This document shows, piece after piece, positions 13,501 to 22,832 of a stretch of DNA of 64,000 nucleotides. The stretch lies in NCBI GenBank assembly GCA_963678705.1, contig OY783217.1:9858001-9922000 (forward strand). Reading direction: 5' to 3'. A program made the translations under genes and the position numbers. Numbering within the stretch: the first letter of the stretch is position 1; the number at the start of each line of letters is the position of its first letter. The notes under the pieces are model-generated. The model did not search any database, was not told where the DNA came from, and saw only the letters and a list, made by a program, of their open reading frames with translations. Source of the DNA: Panorpa germanica. Taxonomy: Eukaryota > Arthropoda > Insecta > Mecoptera > Panorpidae.

Positions 13501-14210
13501 AATACTTAAAGAATTAAATAAATTATTATTCTTGTACACGAATTGTCTAAAATAAACATTTAACAAGCGAGAAAAATCGAAGTCTCTGGTAAAAATCGGC
13601 GTCAAAAAATAGCGCATTAATTTAATATTATCTTGTTGATCATCCACACCGTTTAACAAGCATTATCTTTTATGAACATATAATAGTATATGTGTACGTT
13701 GCCCTCCAAGCACAGACACTCTTTAGAATGAAGAACCGATTCTAAGATGTGTTTAATCAATGGAACTGCTAGCGAAGTACGTAGTAATACATTACTCCAG
13801 AGAACATTTGAAGAAGATAATATTATAATATAATGAATACCGAATACGGTACATTCGGATTAAAGTAAAAACAGCCTACGTATTTCTATTCTCAGTGACG
13901 ATGGAAAATAGTAGAGTATGAATATGCTTATCCGGACCAATTTGGAGCAAAATATGGGAAATTAAAATATGTGTTACCATTTTAATTTAGAATTTCTACA
14001 CCTCTGTTAAACATAAATTGCTTTCGGCATGAATTGGTAAATGACGATATCGTATGTTATGTTGCTATACACATACATATAAAGCTTGGGCACAAAGTAT
14101 ATAATTGTGTAATGCCTGAAGGTTTTATAGGTAACATACAATTTTCTATACTTTTAAAAAAAAAGTAATTTATGTAGTTGTTCTTTTTACATTGATACTA
14201 AAAAGAAATT
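10571..14210. other. No gene identified
   Basis: A/T-rich, with a purine-rich patch at 11600-11720 next to the possible MITE end at 11576. The small minus-strand frames at 12.4-12.8 and 13.4-13.7 kb have no recognisable content. Confidence 0.5.
11576..11630. repeat. Possible MITE end of the GGGGCCNTNCATTAA type
   Basis: TAGGGGCCATGCATTGATGTGACAAAGGGGGGAGG resembles the terminal sequence of a common insect DNA-element family (ends near GGGGCCGTCCATTAATTACGTCA). The other end is not identified. Confidence 0.3.
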
Positions 14211-14353
14211 ATTTATTTATTTTATTTAGAGTTGGCCTATATCCGATACTATTCATACGATGCTGGTACGAGAATCGAACTCAAAGACACAGAAAGCTGT
14301 CATCTATGCCTTACGAAGTTAGGTGCAGCCATATTAACTACTACGCCACCGAA
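14211..14353 (-). mobile_element. tRNA-derived SINE
   Basis: Read on the minus strand, an A-box-like TGGCGTAGTAGTTAA (14334-14348) is followed ~50 bp later by a B-box-like GAGTTCGATTCTC (14270-14282), the split promoter of RNA polymerase III. The 3' part reads CGGATATAGGCCAACTC and then a TAAATAAA-type tail. The same tail motif occurs at about 22640 and 50235, indicating one SINE family. Confidence 0.7.
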
Positions 14354-14739
14354 AACAAAGTTGCATGATCAATTATTTAATTCTTTAAATTTGTTAAATT
14401 AAGCTACGTCTGCAAGTTATATTTTCGGAGAGCATGTACTTAACTGAGAGTAAATATTTGAGATAGTAAAACATGCTATAAACGTATATTAAGAAGAGCA
14501 GTTTAAGTACGTCTTACTAGATAACTACATATATTTAACTATTAAGTACTATAACTATAAAATAAACTGAATGGTTGTAATTTAGTACATAGCTATATAA
14601 TTGCATCATGTTTTGGTTTAGAGTTAGACGACTGACGAATACAAGACCCTCTGTGTATTCGTCAGAAAATAACGTGAACGTAATAGTGCTGTTTAAACAT
14701 TTATCTATTGGGTAGTTGCTCATTTGAGGAATTGTACAA

Positions 14740-14860
14740 GTATATAAATATTATGAAATAGGATTCGGGTATCCCATCAATACTCTCTTGAAAGTGGATT
14801 CGAACCCACATCTCTAATTTAGTACATGGGGCCTTTCTAATTAAGTTATCTCTTTAGATA
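14740..14860 (-). mobile_element. tRNA-like SINE or tRNA pseudogene
   Basis: On the minus strand, a perfect B box GGGTTCGAATCC (14796-14807) lies downstream of an A-box-like TAACTTAATTAGAAAGG (14832-14848). The T-arm can pair only over about 4 bp and no convincing acceptor stem closes, so it is not a functional tRNA. It lies ~400 bp from another SINE but has a different body. Confidence 0.6.
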
Positions 14861-17007
14861 TGTCATACTCAGTTTTAGTCGAAGACTTAATCAGCCGTTT
14901 TGAATTTTAATAACGACGTGCTATTGATAGAATTTAGACGAACGATTAAAACGATGCGTCGGTAAATTAATTTATTTTCTATTCGAGCCACATTTTGAAG
15001 ACATCTGACACTGCATTAGGCAATAAGCACGATGTGGATTGCACTGTAGTGTATCTCATATTAAATTTATTTTATTACATTTCATTTAATGAGAATTCAG
15101 CTACTTAACATGATAACCAGACAGACGTTTCAAGTGCAAGAGTATAAGTGCATGGAATGTTTATGTTTAATAAAATATTAATATTGTAAATAAATATCTC
15201 GTTAAAGTGAGATATTGCAAATTGAATACGAGTTTTATTATTTATAAGTTTTAAGTTAAATCAAAGATGCTGTAATGCAAAATTAAAAGAGCCGAGGCGC
15301 TCCTTTATGTTGAAAACAATGTTATGAATACGAATCCGTGTATTCCGTACACTTTTGGATATTTGAGCTATTCCAGTTAATATTTATTCAGTTCAAGGTC
15401 AATTTAGTCAAGGACATAACGTTTTGAATAAGTTGATTGAACAAAATTTTACATTACTGTGGTAAAAAAATAACTACATTTACGTAACATCTATTTTTCT
15501 TTACCATGACAAAATATCAATAAAACACATGGTAAGGAGTATTTATTATTTTACAACCAGTACCGAACAGAAAACCAACCCTAAAATTATTATTATCAAA
15601 AAGGATTACAAAAACAAACAAAAAATAATAATAAACGGTTTAAATTACAAATATTATATTTAAAATCATGTGTTAATTTTTAAGCAAAAAATCATAAATG
15701 CCCAAATATTTTTGTCAATAAATGGCATACTTCATATAAAGCTTTGGGACTGACAAAAATATTTGTGATTAGGCGGTATTAAAAAGATAAATTTGAGTAA
15801 AGAAACTTGGTAAATTTAGAGGCTTATTGATGAATCCTAAGCCTTGGGTTAGAGCATTTACCCAAATTATGTTTTCAAGGACATTACCCAATTATTTGTT
15901 TTAACTTTATAAAATTATAGATAATTAAAAATATAGGGATAGTTCCAAAAGTCAAATCATTTTACTCAATTATTCAGGTAAAAATGTTTACAAATATAAA
16001 TCGATTTTTTTAAATTTCTATTACATTAAATTATGCTAATGTTTATCACGTAGCTTAATATATTCCGAAAAATTCAAACCGTGTACCGAAAAACAAACAA
16101 AAACCTCCAACCGATACCGTGAACAACGTAGGAATATAAAAAAAAGCGTTCAAATTATAATGACTCTCGACAATACGACATCATGGTCCATGGAAGCTGG
16201 ACAAGCAGACAAAGAACACCGACGTTCTGACATTATGGACCCTCGACGGTCGACAGGAGCCTTGTATGATCATGATACATTTTCCTGATGATTAATTACT
16301 GTATTGTTAAGGTAATATTTGATGAAGAAACCTGTGTTTTTCTATAAAATAATATCAATCAAAATTATCCGGGATATATTAATAGCATATCGTGAAATTA
16401 GCTACACTTGTAAAGCAGTATTACAAGCACAATATTAGAAACACATTGAAACTACTATATAGTTAGTTATAAGAAAAGAATTTGAAACTAAAAATTACTT
16501 TGAAAGTCAATTTGTCGTGAACTTAAATTAGGAGAAAGGACTTCTGCGATAACAATGGATATCGGCACGTATTGCAAGGGTTGTTTATGAATCAACCTCG
16601 TTGGACAATACCGACAGTAGCACATTTGTATGGTTAAGCCATATTGTACTGTAGCTGTATCGTATTTCCTAATTGACCCATTTGTCCCGTTCTTCCTAAA
16701 CTCTACGTGATGCAGTCGGCGGCGTTATAGATACTCTTATTGTGTCAACAATCACTCTTTTTGATAAATCATTTTTTGTAACATAAACAGAATGTAAACA
16801 TTATACCCCATATTAAAAATTCAAAAGCATAGGCAGCAAAGATATTGCCAGACTTATACAAAAACATACCACTGATCCTAATGTCAATGTTAAGGTTACT
16901 GCACAACCACTTAGAACACAAAAGAATCAAGGTATAATTCACTAGAGTAATTAAATCAATAAAATAGATATAATAGAATAGATGTAATATAGGATTGATG
17001 ATCATTG
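14861..17007. other. No feature identified
   Basis: A/T-rich. A modestly GC-richer patch at 16160-16265 shows no recognisable protein or RNA. Confidence 0.5.
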
Positions 17008-17009
17008 TA

Positions 17010-17527
17010 ATGGGCTTGTATCCTCATTTTTTAGTGGTCGATTTTTCAATTGTTGATTGATATTGATGTGAATAAATGTGTATTGGCGTGTCTATTTTAT
17101 TAAATATCTAAATAATGACGGAGATATAGCAATTAAAAATTTGAATTGTAGTTTTAGCGCTAGAAATGGTCGGCCATATTTTTATGATGTGAAATGCATT
17201 TTAACGTCAGTTATTTAGTGCTGTGGTAATGTTCTGTAGCTGTTGGTAGTCAAATAATCAAATCAAGTCAAAGAATAATAAGTTTTTATTCTATTTAACC
17301 TTGTTAAGGCAGACATATCATTGAAATTTGATTGTTCCTTGAAATAGCTGTAAATAATATTTGATATTTTGATATATAAATACATATAGCAGAGATTTAT
17401 GAGTAGTAAGGTTGGTAACCTTACACAAGGATTGTGATGTCACATGCACTTGGAATGTGTACAACGTTGAATCCCTTTAATAATTAAAGAGACAAAATTA
17501 CTTTTTTAATTGTTATTTTCTCTTAAC
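17010..17527. mobile_element. Left part of a TIR DNA element (mariner-like MITE) split by the LINE
   Basis: The inverted repeat begins at 17010 (ATGGGCTTGTATCCT) and is matched by the reverse complement of the right end at 22026 (ATGGGCTTGAGTCCT). TA dinucleotides flank the element (17008-17009 and 22027-22028), as in Tc1/mariner insertions. With the LINE removed, the element is about 620 bp. Its first ~130 bp and last ~95 bp align with the shorter copy at 5413-5792. No transposase frame is seen, so it is non-autonomous. Confidence 0.72.
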
Positions 17528-17539
17528 ATATAAGGAGTT
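17528..17539. repeat. Left target-site duplication of the LINE
   Basis: ATATAAGGAGTT, identical to the copy immediately after the element at 21920-21931. The sharp boundary and perfect identity indicate a recent insertion. Confidence 0.88.
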
Positions 17540-17763
17540 CTCGATCCGACCACTGATGGGTAAACATCTTTTTTTGATTACTCCAGTAAAGCGATATACT
17601 GCTAGAAATCATTGTTAGTTGTTTATTTTATAAACAAAATAAATTGTTTAAATTTAAAGTGAAGTGAAATAAGACAATAAGGAGTTTGTTGTTGTGGAAT
17701 TTGTTATCTCTAGTAAATAAAAGAAATAGTTTAATAAAAAGTTATTTACATAAAATAACAAAA
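17540..17763 (+). promoter_or_regulatory. LINE 5' UTR, presumed internal promoter
   Basis: This lies between the left target-site duplication and the ORF1 ATG. In LINEs the 5' UTR carries the internal RNA polymerase II promoter. No specific element is recognisable here; the first part includes a T-rich run and the rest is A/T-rich. Confidence 0.5.
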
Positions 17764-18537
17764 ATGCCTGGGGGAATGAAGACGAGGAGGGAGCAGGATG
17801 AGAAGAAGGAGGACGGAACAGAGGAAAAAATTAAAAGGATGATTCAAACAGAAAAAGAAATGCAAGAAGAAATGAAGGAAATGAGGGAAAGATTAAAAAA
17901 GATGGAAGAGGAATTCAAGACATTCATCGAAGAATCGCGCAAGGAAAGGGAAGATCTGATGAGGAGGTTGGAAAAAGAGAAGGAAGAGGAAAAAGAAGAA
18001 AAGAAAGAAGAAGAAAAGAAAAAGGAAGAAACAGAGAAAGAAGTTAGAGAAAAGGTGGAGGAGCTGGAAAAAGAACAGGAAATGGCCAGGAAGCGCGAGA
18101 AGAGGGAGAACATAGTTATAAGGGGTGTAAAGACAAGCAAAATGGGCGCGGAACTGAGGAAAGAAGTGGAAGAGTGGATACAAAAAGAATTGAAGGAAGA
18201 AGTAAGAATAACAAAAGCGTTCACAGTGGGAAAAGAAAAGGGAATAGTGATAGCGAGATGTGAGGGGGAAGAAAAGAAGAGAAAGATAATGGAAAAAAAA
18301 AGTACACTGAGGGGCACGGATGTGTACATAGAGGACGACTTGACGTACAAGGAGAGAGAGGTGCAGTGGCAATTGAGACAATGGGCAAAAAAGAAAAGAG
18401 AGGAGGGGAAAAAGGATGTGAAGGTCGGGTACAAAAAAGTATGGTGTGAAGGAACGCAGTATATATGGAATGAAAAAAACAAAGAACTGGAAAAGGGGGA
18501 ATTTCGAAAACATGGTGAAGGAGTTGGGGGAAAGTAA
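17764..18537 (+). CDS. LINE ORF1 protein, coiled coil plus L1-ORF1p-like RNA-binding region
   Basis: A 257-residue, highly charged protein. The open frame extends upstream to about 17686 but has no ATG there; the first ATG (17764, in an AAAAATGCC context) is the natural start. Residues about 15-115 are a long E/K-rich helical segment with heptad-like spacing, typical of a trimerising coiled coil. Residues 116-122 (NIVIRGV) open a region with alternating hydrophobic strands and a YIEDDLT motif near residue 195-205, resembling the RRM and C-terminal domains of L1-type ORF1 proteins. The expected role is to bind the element RNA and form the ribonucleoprotein. There is no CCHC gag knuckle, unlike Jockey ORF1. 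The last bases overlap the start of ORF2 in a different frame. The domain assignment is by pattern only. Confidence 0.82.
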   Translation: MPGGMKTRREQDEKKEDGTEEKIKRMIQTEKEMQEEMKEMRERLKKMEEEFKTFIEESRKEREDLMRRLEKEKEEEKEEKKEEEKKKEETEKEVREKVEELEKEQEMARKREKRENIVIRGVKTSKMGAELRKEVEEWIQKELKEEVRITKAFTVGKEKGIVIARCEGEEKKRKIMEKKSTLRGTDVYIEDDLTYKEREVQWQLRQWAKKKREEGKKDVKVGYKKVWCEGTQYIWNEKNKELEKGEFRKHGEGVGGK

Positions 18538-21500
18538 AGAAAGGGGTAAAAGTGGGAGAGAGGAAAGAAGAGAAATAAAAAAGAGGATAAAGATAGGTTT
18601 CTGGAACGTGGCGGGTATAAAAAGAAAAGATAAGGATTTCTGGAGATACATCAAAGGTTGGGATGTGATTGGGATGGTGGAAACATGGCTGGAAAGCAAA
18701 GATTGGGAAGAATGGGAAGACAAACTACCGAAAAACTACAGATGGGTGTGCCAAGGTGCTGTTAGGGAGCATAAGAAAGGGAGAGCGAGAGGTGGAATTA
18801 TAATGGGGGTACGTAGGGAGCTAGAAGAGGAGAAGGTACCAGACAGAAGAGAAACAGCAGTAAGGAGGACGATAAAACTGGAAGAAGAGACATGGGAAAT
18901 TGTAACAATATACAGTAAAGGCAATATAAAAGAAACAATGAAAGAAATAAAAGAAATAATTAAGGATGAGAAACAGGAAAACCTATTAATTGGAGGGGAT
19001 TTCAACGCGAGAATTGGGGAGTTGGGAGAGGTGGACGAAATATGGGGGAATAGAAAAAAGAAAAGAACAACGAAAGACAAAACAATAAACGCCGAGGGAA
19101 AAGAACTAATGGAAATGCTAGAAGAACAAGGATGGATAGTACTAAATGGGAACAAAGAAGGAGATGAAGAAGGAGAATATACCTATGTGGGAAGCAGAGG
19201 GGAGACAGTAATCGACTACGTGGTGACAACGCTGGGAGGAGGACAGAAGGTAGAAAGAATGAAAGTGGAAGAGAGGGTGGACTCGGATCACCTACCGCTA
19301 GTGGTGGAGTTGGAAGCGAGGAGAGGTGAAAGAAAAGGAAACGAATGGAAAGAGGGCAGCGATTGGACAGAGGAAGGAAGGAAGAAGTTTATGGAGGAAT
19401 TGGAACGGAGATACGAGGAAGAAGGAGAAACGGAGGAGATGGAGGAAATTGAAGAGAGGATGAAGGAAGCCACCCAAAGTAAAAGGTGGAGAATATCTGA
19501 TAGAACGGGAGAAAACAAATGGTGGGATAAAGAATGTAAAGAATGGAAAAAAGAGGTAAAAAGGGAACTAAAGAGATGGAAGAAAGGAGAATCAAGTAAA
19601 GAAGACTTCAAGAGGAAGCAAAGGGAGTATAACGAAAGGATAAAAGATAAAAAGAATGAGTTCAAAATAGGAATAGAAAAAGAAATTAGAGATATAACAA
19701 CGGAGAGGCAGGCATGGGATTACATAAATAGGGAGAAAAAGCGAAGGAAAGAGCCAAGCAAGGAAATAAAAATGGAAGAGTGGACGAAACACTTTATGGG
19801 AGTACTAGGAGGAAAGAAAAGAAACGAGAAAACAAAGAAGGGGATAAAAGAGAAGGAGAAAGTAAACGATATAAAAGTAGGTGAAATAAAAACACAGATT
19901 CAAAAACTCAAGGAAAAGAAAGCACCAGGTAGAGATGGACTAAAGAACGAGGCGTGGAAAGCTGGGCAAGAAAGGATAGAGAAAGGATTACTGACAGCGA
20001 TGAACAAGATATGGAAAGGAGGAAACCTGCCGGACAGCTGGAGAGAAGGGGTAATAACGCCGATATATAAAAAGGGAAATAGACATGAAGCCAAAAATTA
20101 CAGGGGTATCACACTACTGAACACAGGGTACAGGATTTATGCAGGGATTGTTAGAGAAAGACTGGAAGAAGAGGTAAAAGTAAAAGAGATACTTCCCGAG
20201 ACACAAGCAGGCTTTAGAAAGGGACGAGGGACTTTAGACAATATATACGCACTGAACCATTTAGTTGAAAAAGAGCTAAGTGAAAAAGGAGGACAGATAT
20301 ATGCAATGTTCATCGACCTTAAAGCGGCGTTTGACATGGTCGACAGACAGAAATTGTGGAAGTACATGAGAAAGAAAAAAATAGATGAGGACATAATGAA
20401 ATGTATTGAAGAAATTTACGAAGAAACAAGAATGAGAATAAGAGTTGGGGGTGAAGAATCAGAAGAATTCTGGACAGACAAGGGGTTGAGGCAAGGTTGT
20501 CCTCTGAGCCCCATTTTATTTGCGATATATACAGCAGACTTGGAGGGGGTAATGGAAAGAGGACAAGACGGGGGGGTGCTAATAGGAAGGCACTACAAGA
20601 TATGGACTTTAGCATACGCTGACGATATAGTCCTGTTGGCAAAAAGGGAAGGAGAGCTGCAGGAGATGGCACACCGGCTAGGGAGGTATATAGACAGGAA
20701 AGGACTAGAGTTAAACGTGGAAAAGACAAAAATTATGGTATTTAAAAAAGGGGGTGGAAAAAGGAGACTTAAAAGGTGGAAATACAAGACAGAGGACATT
20801 GAGGAAGTTGAAGAATTTAAATATCTGGGCTACACTTTTAAAAAGAATAATGGAGAAGAGGCGCATATAAGGGAGGTGGCAAAGAAGGCAGAGCAAGCAA
20901 TGCGACGGGTATGGGGACTAGGGGAAAAGGTATTTGGGGGGGACATACAAAAGAGAATATGGATATACGAGAGACTGATAGCCAGTATGATGTCGTATGG
21001 AGCAGAGGTTTGGGGGTGGAAGGAACAAGAAAAGTTGGAAAGAATACAGGTAAGATATATGAAATGGGTTCTAGGGCTGGACAGGTGCACGCCAGGATAC
21101 ATGGTGATGGAGGAGCTAAAGAGGGACAAGATAAGAATTAAAACAGGGGAAAGAGCGGTAAAATACGAGGAGAAATTGAACAGAGCGGAAAGCAAAATCT
21201 TAAAGAAAATAAGAGAGGATTACATAAAGAATGGGGGGAAAGGAGGTCCAAAAAAGAGAAAAGAATACTTTGAAAGGAATGGAATGGCGATCGAGGAGGC
21301 AGAGAGGAGAAGAGAAGGTGGCGCAAGTGTGGCAGAGGAGCTAAGGAGAAGGGATAAGGAGACACAACAGCAGGAGAGAATGGGAAAAATAGAAAAAAGT
21401 AACTACAATAAAAGATATAAGAGGTTATGGGAAAATAATGTGCCTCAGTACCTTATAGAAAAGGACATAAAACACATAAAAAGAACAGCAAGGTTTAGAT

Positions 21501-21718
21501 TGGGAAATGAGGAAAAAGGAAACAGATACTGGGAAAAGAGTGAGGAAAGAAAGTGTAGAATGTGTGGAGCGGAGGACGAAACACTGGAGCACATTAAGTT
21601 TGAGTGTAAGGAAAAAGTAGCAAGCGAAAGGAATATTGGACAGCTATTAAAGGGAGGCAGTGAAGGAAAGAGGTGGATGGCGGAAATAGTAAGAAGAAAA
21701 GGAAAAACAGGAGAATAA
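18512..21718 (+). CDS. LINE ORF2 polyprotein: AP endonuclease, reverse transcriptase, CCHC knuckle
   Basis: About 1068 residues from the ATG at 18512, which overlaps ORF1 by 26 nt; in-frame ATG 18470 and a GTG at 18446 are alternatives. The N-terminal APE-type endonuclease shows the catalytic series: WN at 18602-18607, ET with E at 18680, GGDFNAR with D at 18998, and SDHLP with D at 19286 and H at 19289. The reverse transcriptase follows with APGRDG, NYRGITLLNT, QAGFRKGRGTLDNI, FIDLKAAFDMVDR, GLRQGCPLSP, the YADD active site (20615-20626) and EEFKYLGYTF. A thumb/connection segment follows (GAEVWGW, WVLGLDRCTPGYMV). The C-terminus carries C-X2-C-X8-H-X4-C (21554-21607). No RNase H domain is evident. 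It nicks target DNA and copies the element RNA. All key residues are present. ORF2 is probably translated by reinitiation or termination-coupled initiation after ORF1. Confidence 0.93.
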   Translation: MVKELGESKERGKSGREERREIKKRIKIGFWNVAGIKRKDKDFWRYIKGWDVIGMVETWLESKDWEEWEDKLPKNYRWVCQGAVREHKKGRARGGIIMGVRRELEEEKVPDRRETAVRRTIKLEEETWEIVTIYSKGNIKETMKEIKEIIKDEKQENLLIGGDFNARIGELGEVDEIWGNRKKKRTTKDKTINAEGKELMEMLEEQGWIVLNGNKEGDEEGEYTYVGSRGETVIDYVVTTLGGGQKVERMKVEERVDSDHLPLVVELEARRGERKGNEWKEGSDWTEEGRKKFMEELERRYEEEGETEEMEEIEERMKEATQSKRWRISDRTGENKWWDKECKEWKKEVKRELKRWKKGESSKEDFKRKQREYNERIKDKKNEFKIGIEKEIRDITTERQAWDYINREKKRRKEPSKEIKMEEWTKHFMGVLGGKKRNEKTKKGIKEKEKVNDIKVGEIKTQIQKLKEKKAPGRDGLKNEAWKAGQERIEKGLLTAMNKIWKGGNLPDSWREGVITPIYKKGNRHEAKNYRGITLLNTGYRIYAGIVRERLEEEVKVKEILPETQAGFRKGRGTLDNIYALNHLVEKELSEKGGQIYAMFIDLKAAFDMVDRQKLWKYMRKKKIDEDIMKCIEEIYEETRMRIRVGGEESEEFWTDKGLRQGCPLSPILFAIYTADLEGVMERGQDGGVLIGRHYKIWTLAYADDIVLLAKREGELQEMAHRLGRYIDRKGLELNVEKTKIMVFKKGGGKRRLKRWKYKTEDIEEVEEFKYLGYTFKKNNGEEAHIREVAKKAEQAMRRVWGLGEKVFGGDIQKRIWIYERLIASMMSYGAEVWGWKEQEKLERIQVRYMKWVLGLDRCTPGYMVMEELKRDKIRIKTGERAVKYEEKLNRAESKILKKIREDYIKNGGKGGPKKRKEYFERNGMAIEEAERRREGGASVAEELRRRDKETQQQERMGKIEKSNYNKRYKRLWENNVPQYLIEKDIKHIKRTARFRLGNEEKGNRYWEKSEERKCRMCGAEDETLEHIKFECKEKVASERNIGQLLKGGSEGKRWMAEIVRRKGKTGE

Positions 21719-21886
21719 ATAATCTGGTGGAGAATAATAGAGAGGGTCAAAAGAAGAAGAAGCAGAAAGCACTTTTGGAAGTAGTAAAAGTCGAGAAGAT
21801 TTTAAGTTTATTTTAAGTTTAGTTTTTAAGTTTGGAATGTATATAGGAATGAAATGTATTAGAAATATAATACTGTAGATTGTAAA

Positions 21887-21896
21887 GCCGAAAGGC
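21887..21896 (+). ncRNA. 3' UTR GNRA-capped hairpin of the LINE
   Basis: GCC-GAAA-GGC, a 3-bp GC stem closing a GAAA tetraloop about 25 bases before the element end. The truncated copy at 51161-51170 has GCC-GATA-GGC with the stem intact. Short 3' stem-loops are known recognition sites for the reverse transcriptase in several LINE/SINE pairs; that role here is inference. Confidence 0.55.
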
Positions 21897-21919
21897 ATAC
21901 ACAATTAATATATAAATAA

Positions 21920-21931
21920 ATATAAGGAGTT
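21920..21931. repeat. Right target-site duplication of the LINE
   Basis: ATATAAGGAGTT, matching 17528-17539. Because the LINE tail is itself A/T-rich, the exact junction could shift by a base or two. Confidence 0.88.
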
Positions 21932-22026
21932 ATTAAAAAATAATTGGACATTTGAGGTTCTAGTAACCCACTTTATCAATATATAGTTCACTTTTATAGA
22001 AATTAAGACATAGGACTCAAGCCCAT
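21932..22026. mobile_element. Right part of the split TIR DNA element
   Basis: The sequence right after the LINE (ATTAAAAAATAATTGG...) continues an element also present intact at 5680-5792. It ends in the inverted repeat AAGCCCAT at 22026, followed by TA. It pairs with the left part at 17010-17527. Confidence 0.72.
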
Positions 22027-22628
22027 TAGAATATCCTAAAAATTAAATTTGAAAAATTCTTCACATATAATACGAAATTAAACCTACAACTTTAATTAAG
22101 GTGTTTGCCTGTTGATTTTATCAATTTCCAAATCAAATTTATTCCGATGCAAATGTCAGATAGTGATTTTATAAGTTATGGAATAATTGCTTTATATTTT
22201 ACTTATTTTTTATTTATAAGATAAATCTATAAGGTAAGAAACTCAATACCTGCAATTATATACTCGTACAATTATCTTCCATCGCATTTCACCGTAAATC
22301 AAACACAACACAGACCCAGCTCGTATTTATCGAACATTGGCAAAATAAAAATAAAGTTCAAGCGGCAGCTTGTTATATAGGAATTTATGTATTCACGAGT
22401 AACATATCAAACTTGGAATTAAAATGGTGTGCAGGAATATTAATATTTTACGGTTCAATTTATAACCTTAAATTGTCAGTGTTAAGCGACATGCAAAAAG
22501 GATACTGTATATGATGTTGACATCATAGTCGAGATTGTAAGTTCATTGTCATTCGTTTGTGACAATTAAAAATTATTCAAATATCAAAGCTACTTCTATT
22601 TTATTTTTTGTTTGCTTATTTGTTGTTT

Positions 22629-22832
22629 GTTATTTAACTCGGCCTATTTCCGATGCTTAGTCTTCTATCACCGACAATCTCCTAATACATTGGTAGTTTT
22701 TGTGATATCGTAGTCTCATATATGTCGGCTATACCATTGCCTAATAAGGTTATAATTATGTCTTGGTCAATTTAATTTAAACAACCAAACCCAGAAAATA
22801 TAACTCTGGTCCGGTGAGCGAACCCGGAGATT
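22629..22832 (-). mobile_element. SINE, 5'-truncated or headless copy
   Basis: The minus strand contains CTCCGGGTTCGCTCACC, a B-box-like remnant (about 22813-22829), then a body shared with 50235-50350 (TATTAGG..., ACATATATGA..., GGAGATnGTCnGTGATAG) and the tail CGGAAATAGGCCGAGTTAAATAA shared with the SINE at 14.2 kb. No A box is recognisable. Confidence 0.55.

Larger units (their letters stand above)
17540..21919 (+). mobile_element. Full-length APE-type non-LTR retrotransposon (LINE)
   Basis: This is a two-ORF LINE that would move by target-primed reverse transcription. Visible parts in order are a ~224-bp 5' UTR, ORF1 (17764-18537), ORF2 overlapping it in another frame and ending at 21718, a ~200-bp 3' UTR and a short A/T-rich tail. 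The 12-bp sequence ATATAAGGAGTT flanks it perfectly at 17528-17539 and 21920-21931. Both ORFs are uninterrupted, so the copy looks young and possibly competent. It is nested in an older inverted-repeat element. The sense strand is extremely purine-rich across both ORFs, giving long meaningless antisense frames. The APE endonuclease and the C-terminal CCHC knuckle place it in the broad R1/Jockey/CR1/L1 assemblage; the clade cannot be fixed by eye. Confidence 0.95.

Noticed and set aside
14796..14848. Genuine tRNA gene
   Set aside because: The B box is perfect but acceptor and T stems do not close properly; a SINE or pseudogene fits better.
17844..18723. Long minus-strand open frames (212 and 276 codons) opposite LINE ORF1
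   Set aside because: They are pyrimidine-strand shadows of the purine-rich LINE; products are Ser/Phe/Leu-rich low-complexity sequence with no motif.
20911..21141. Plus-strand 76-codon frame inside ORF2
   Set aside because: It is an alternative frame within an intact ORF2 and lacks any motif.
18736..21904. Many minus-strand frames of 60-139 codons opposite ORF2
   Set aside because: Same cause: purine bias on the sense strand removes stop codons from the antisense strand.
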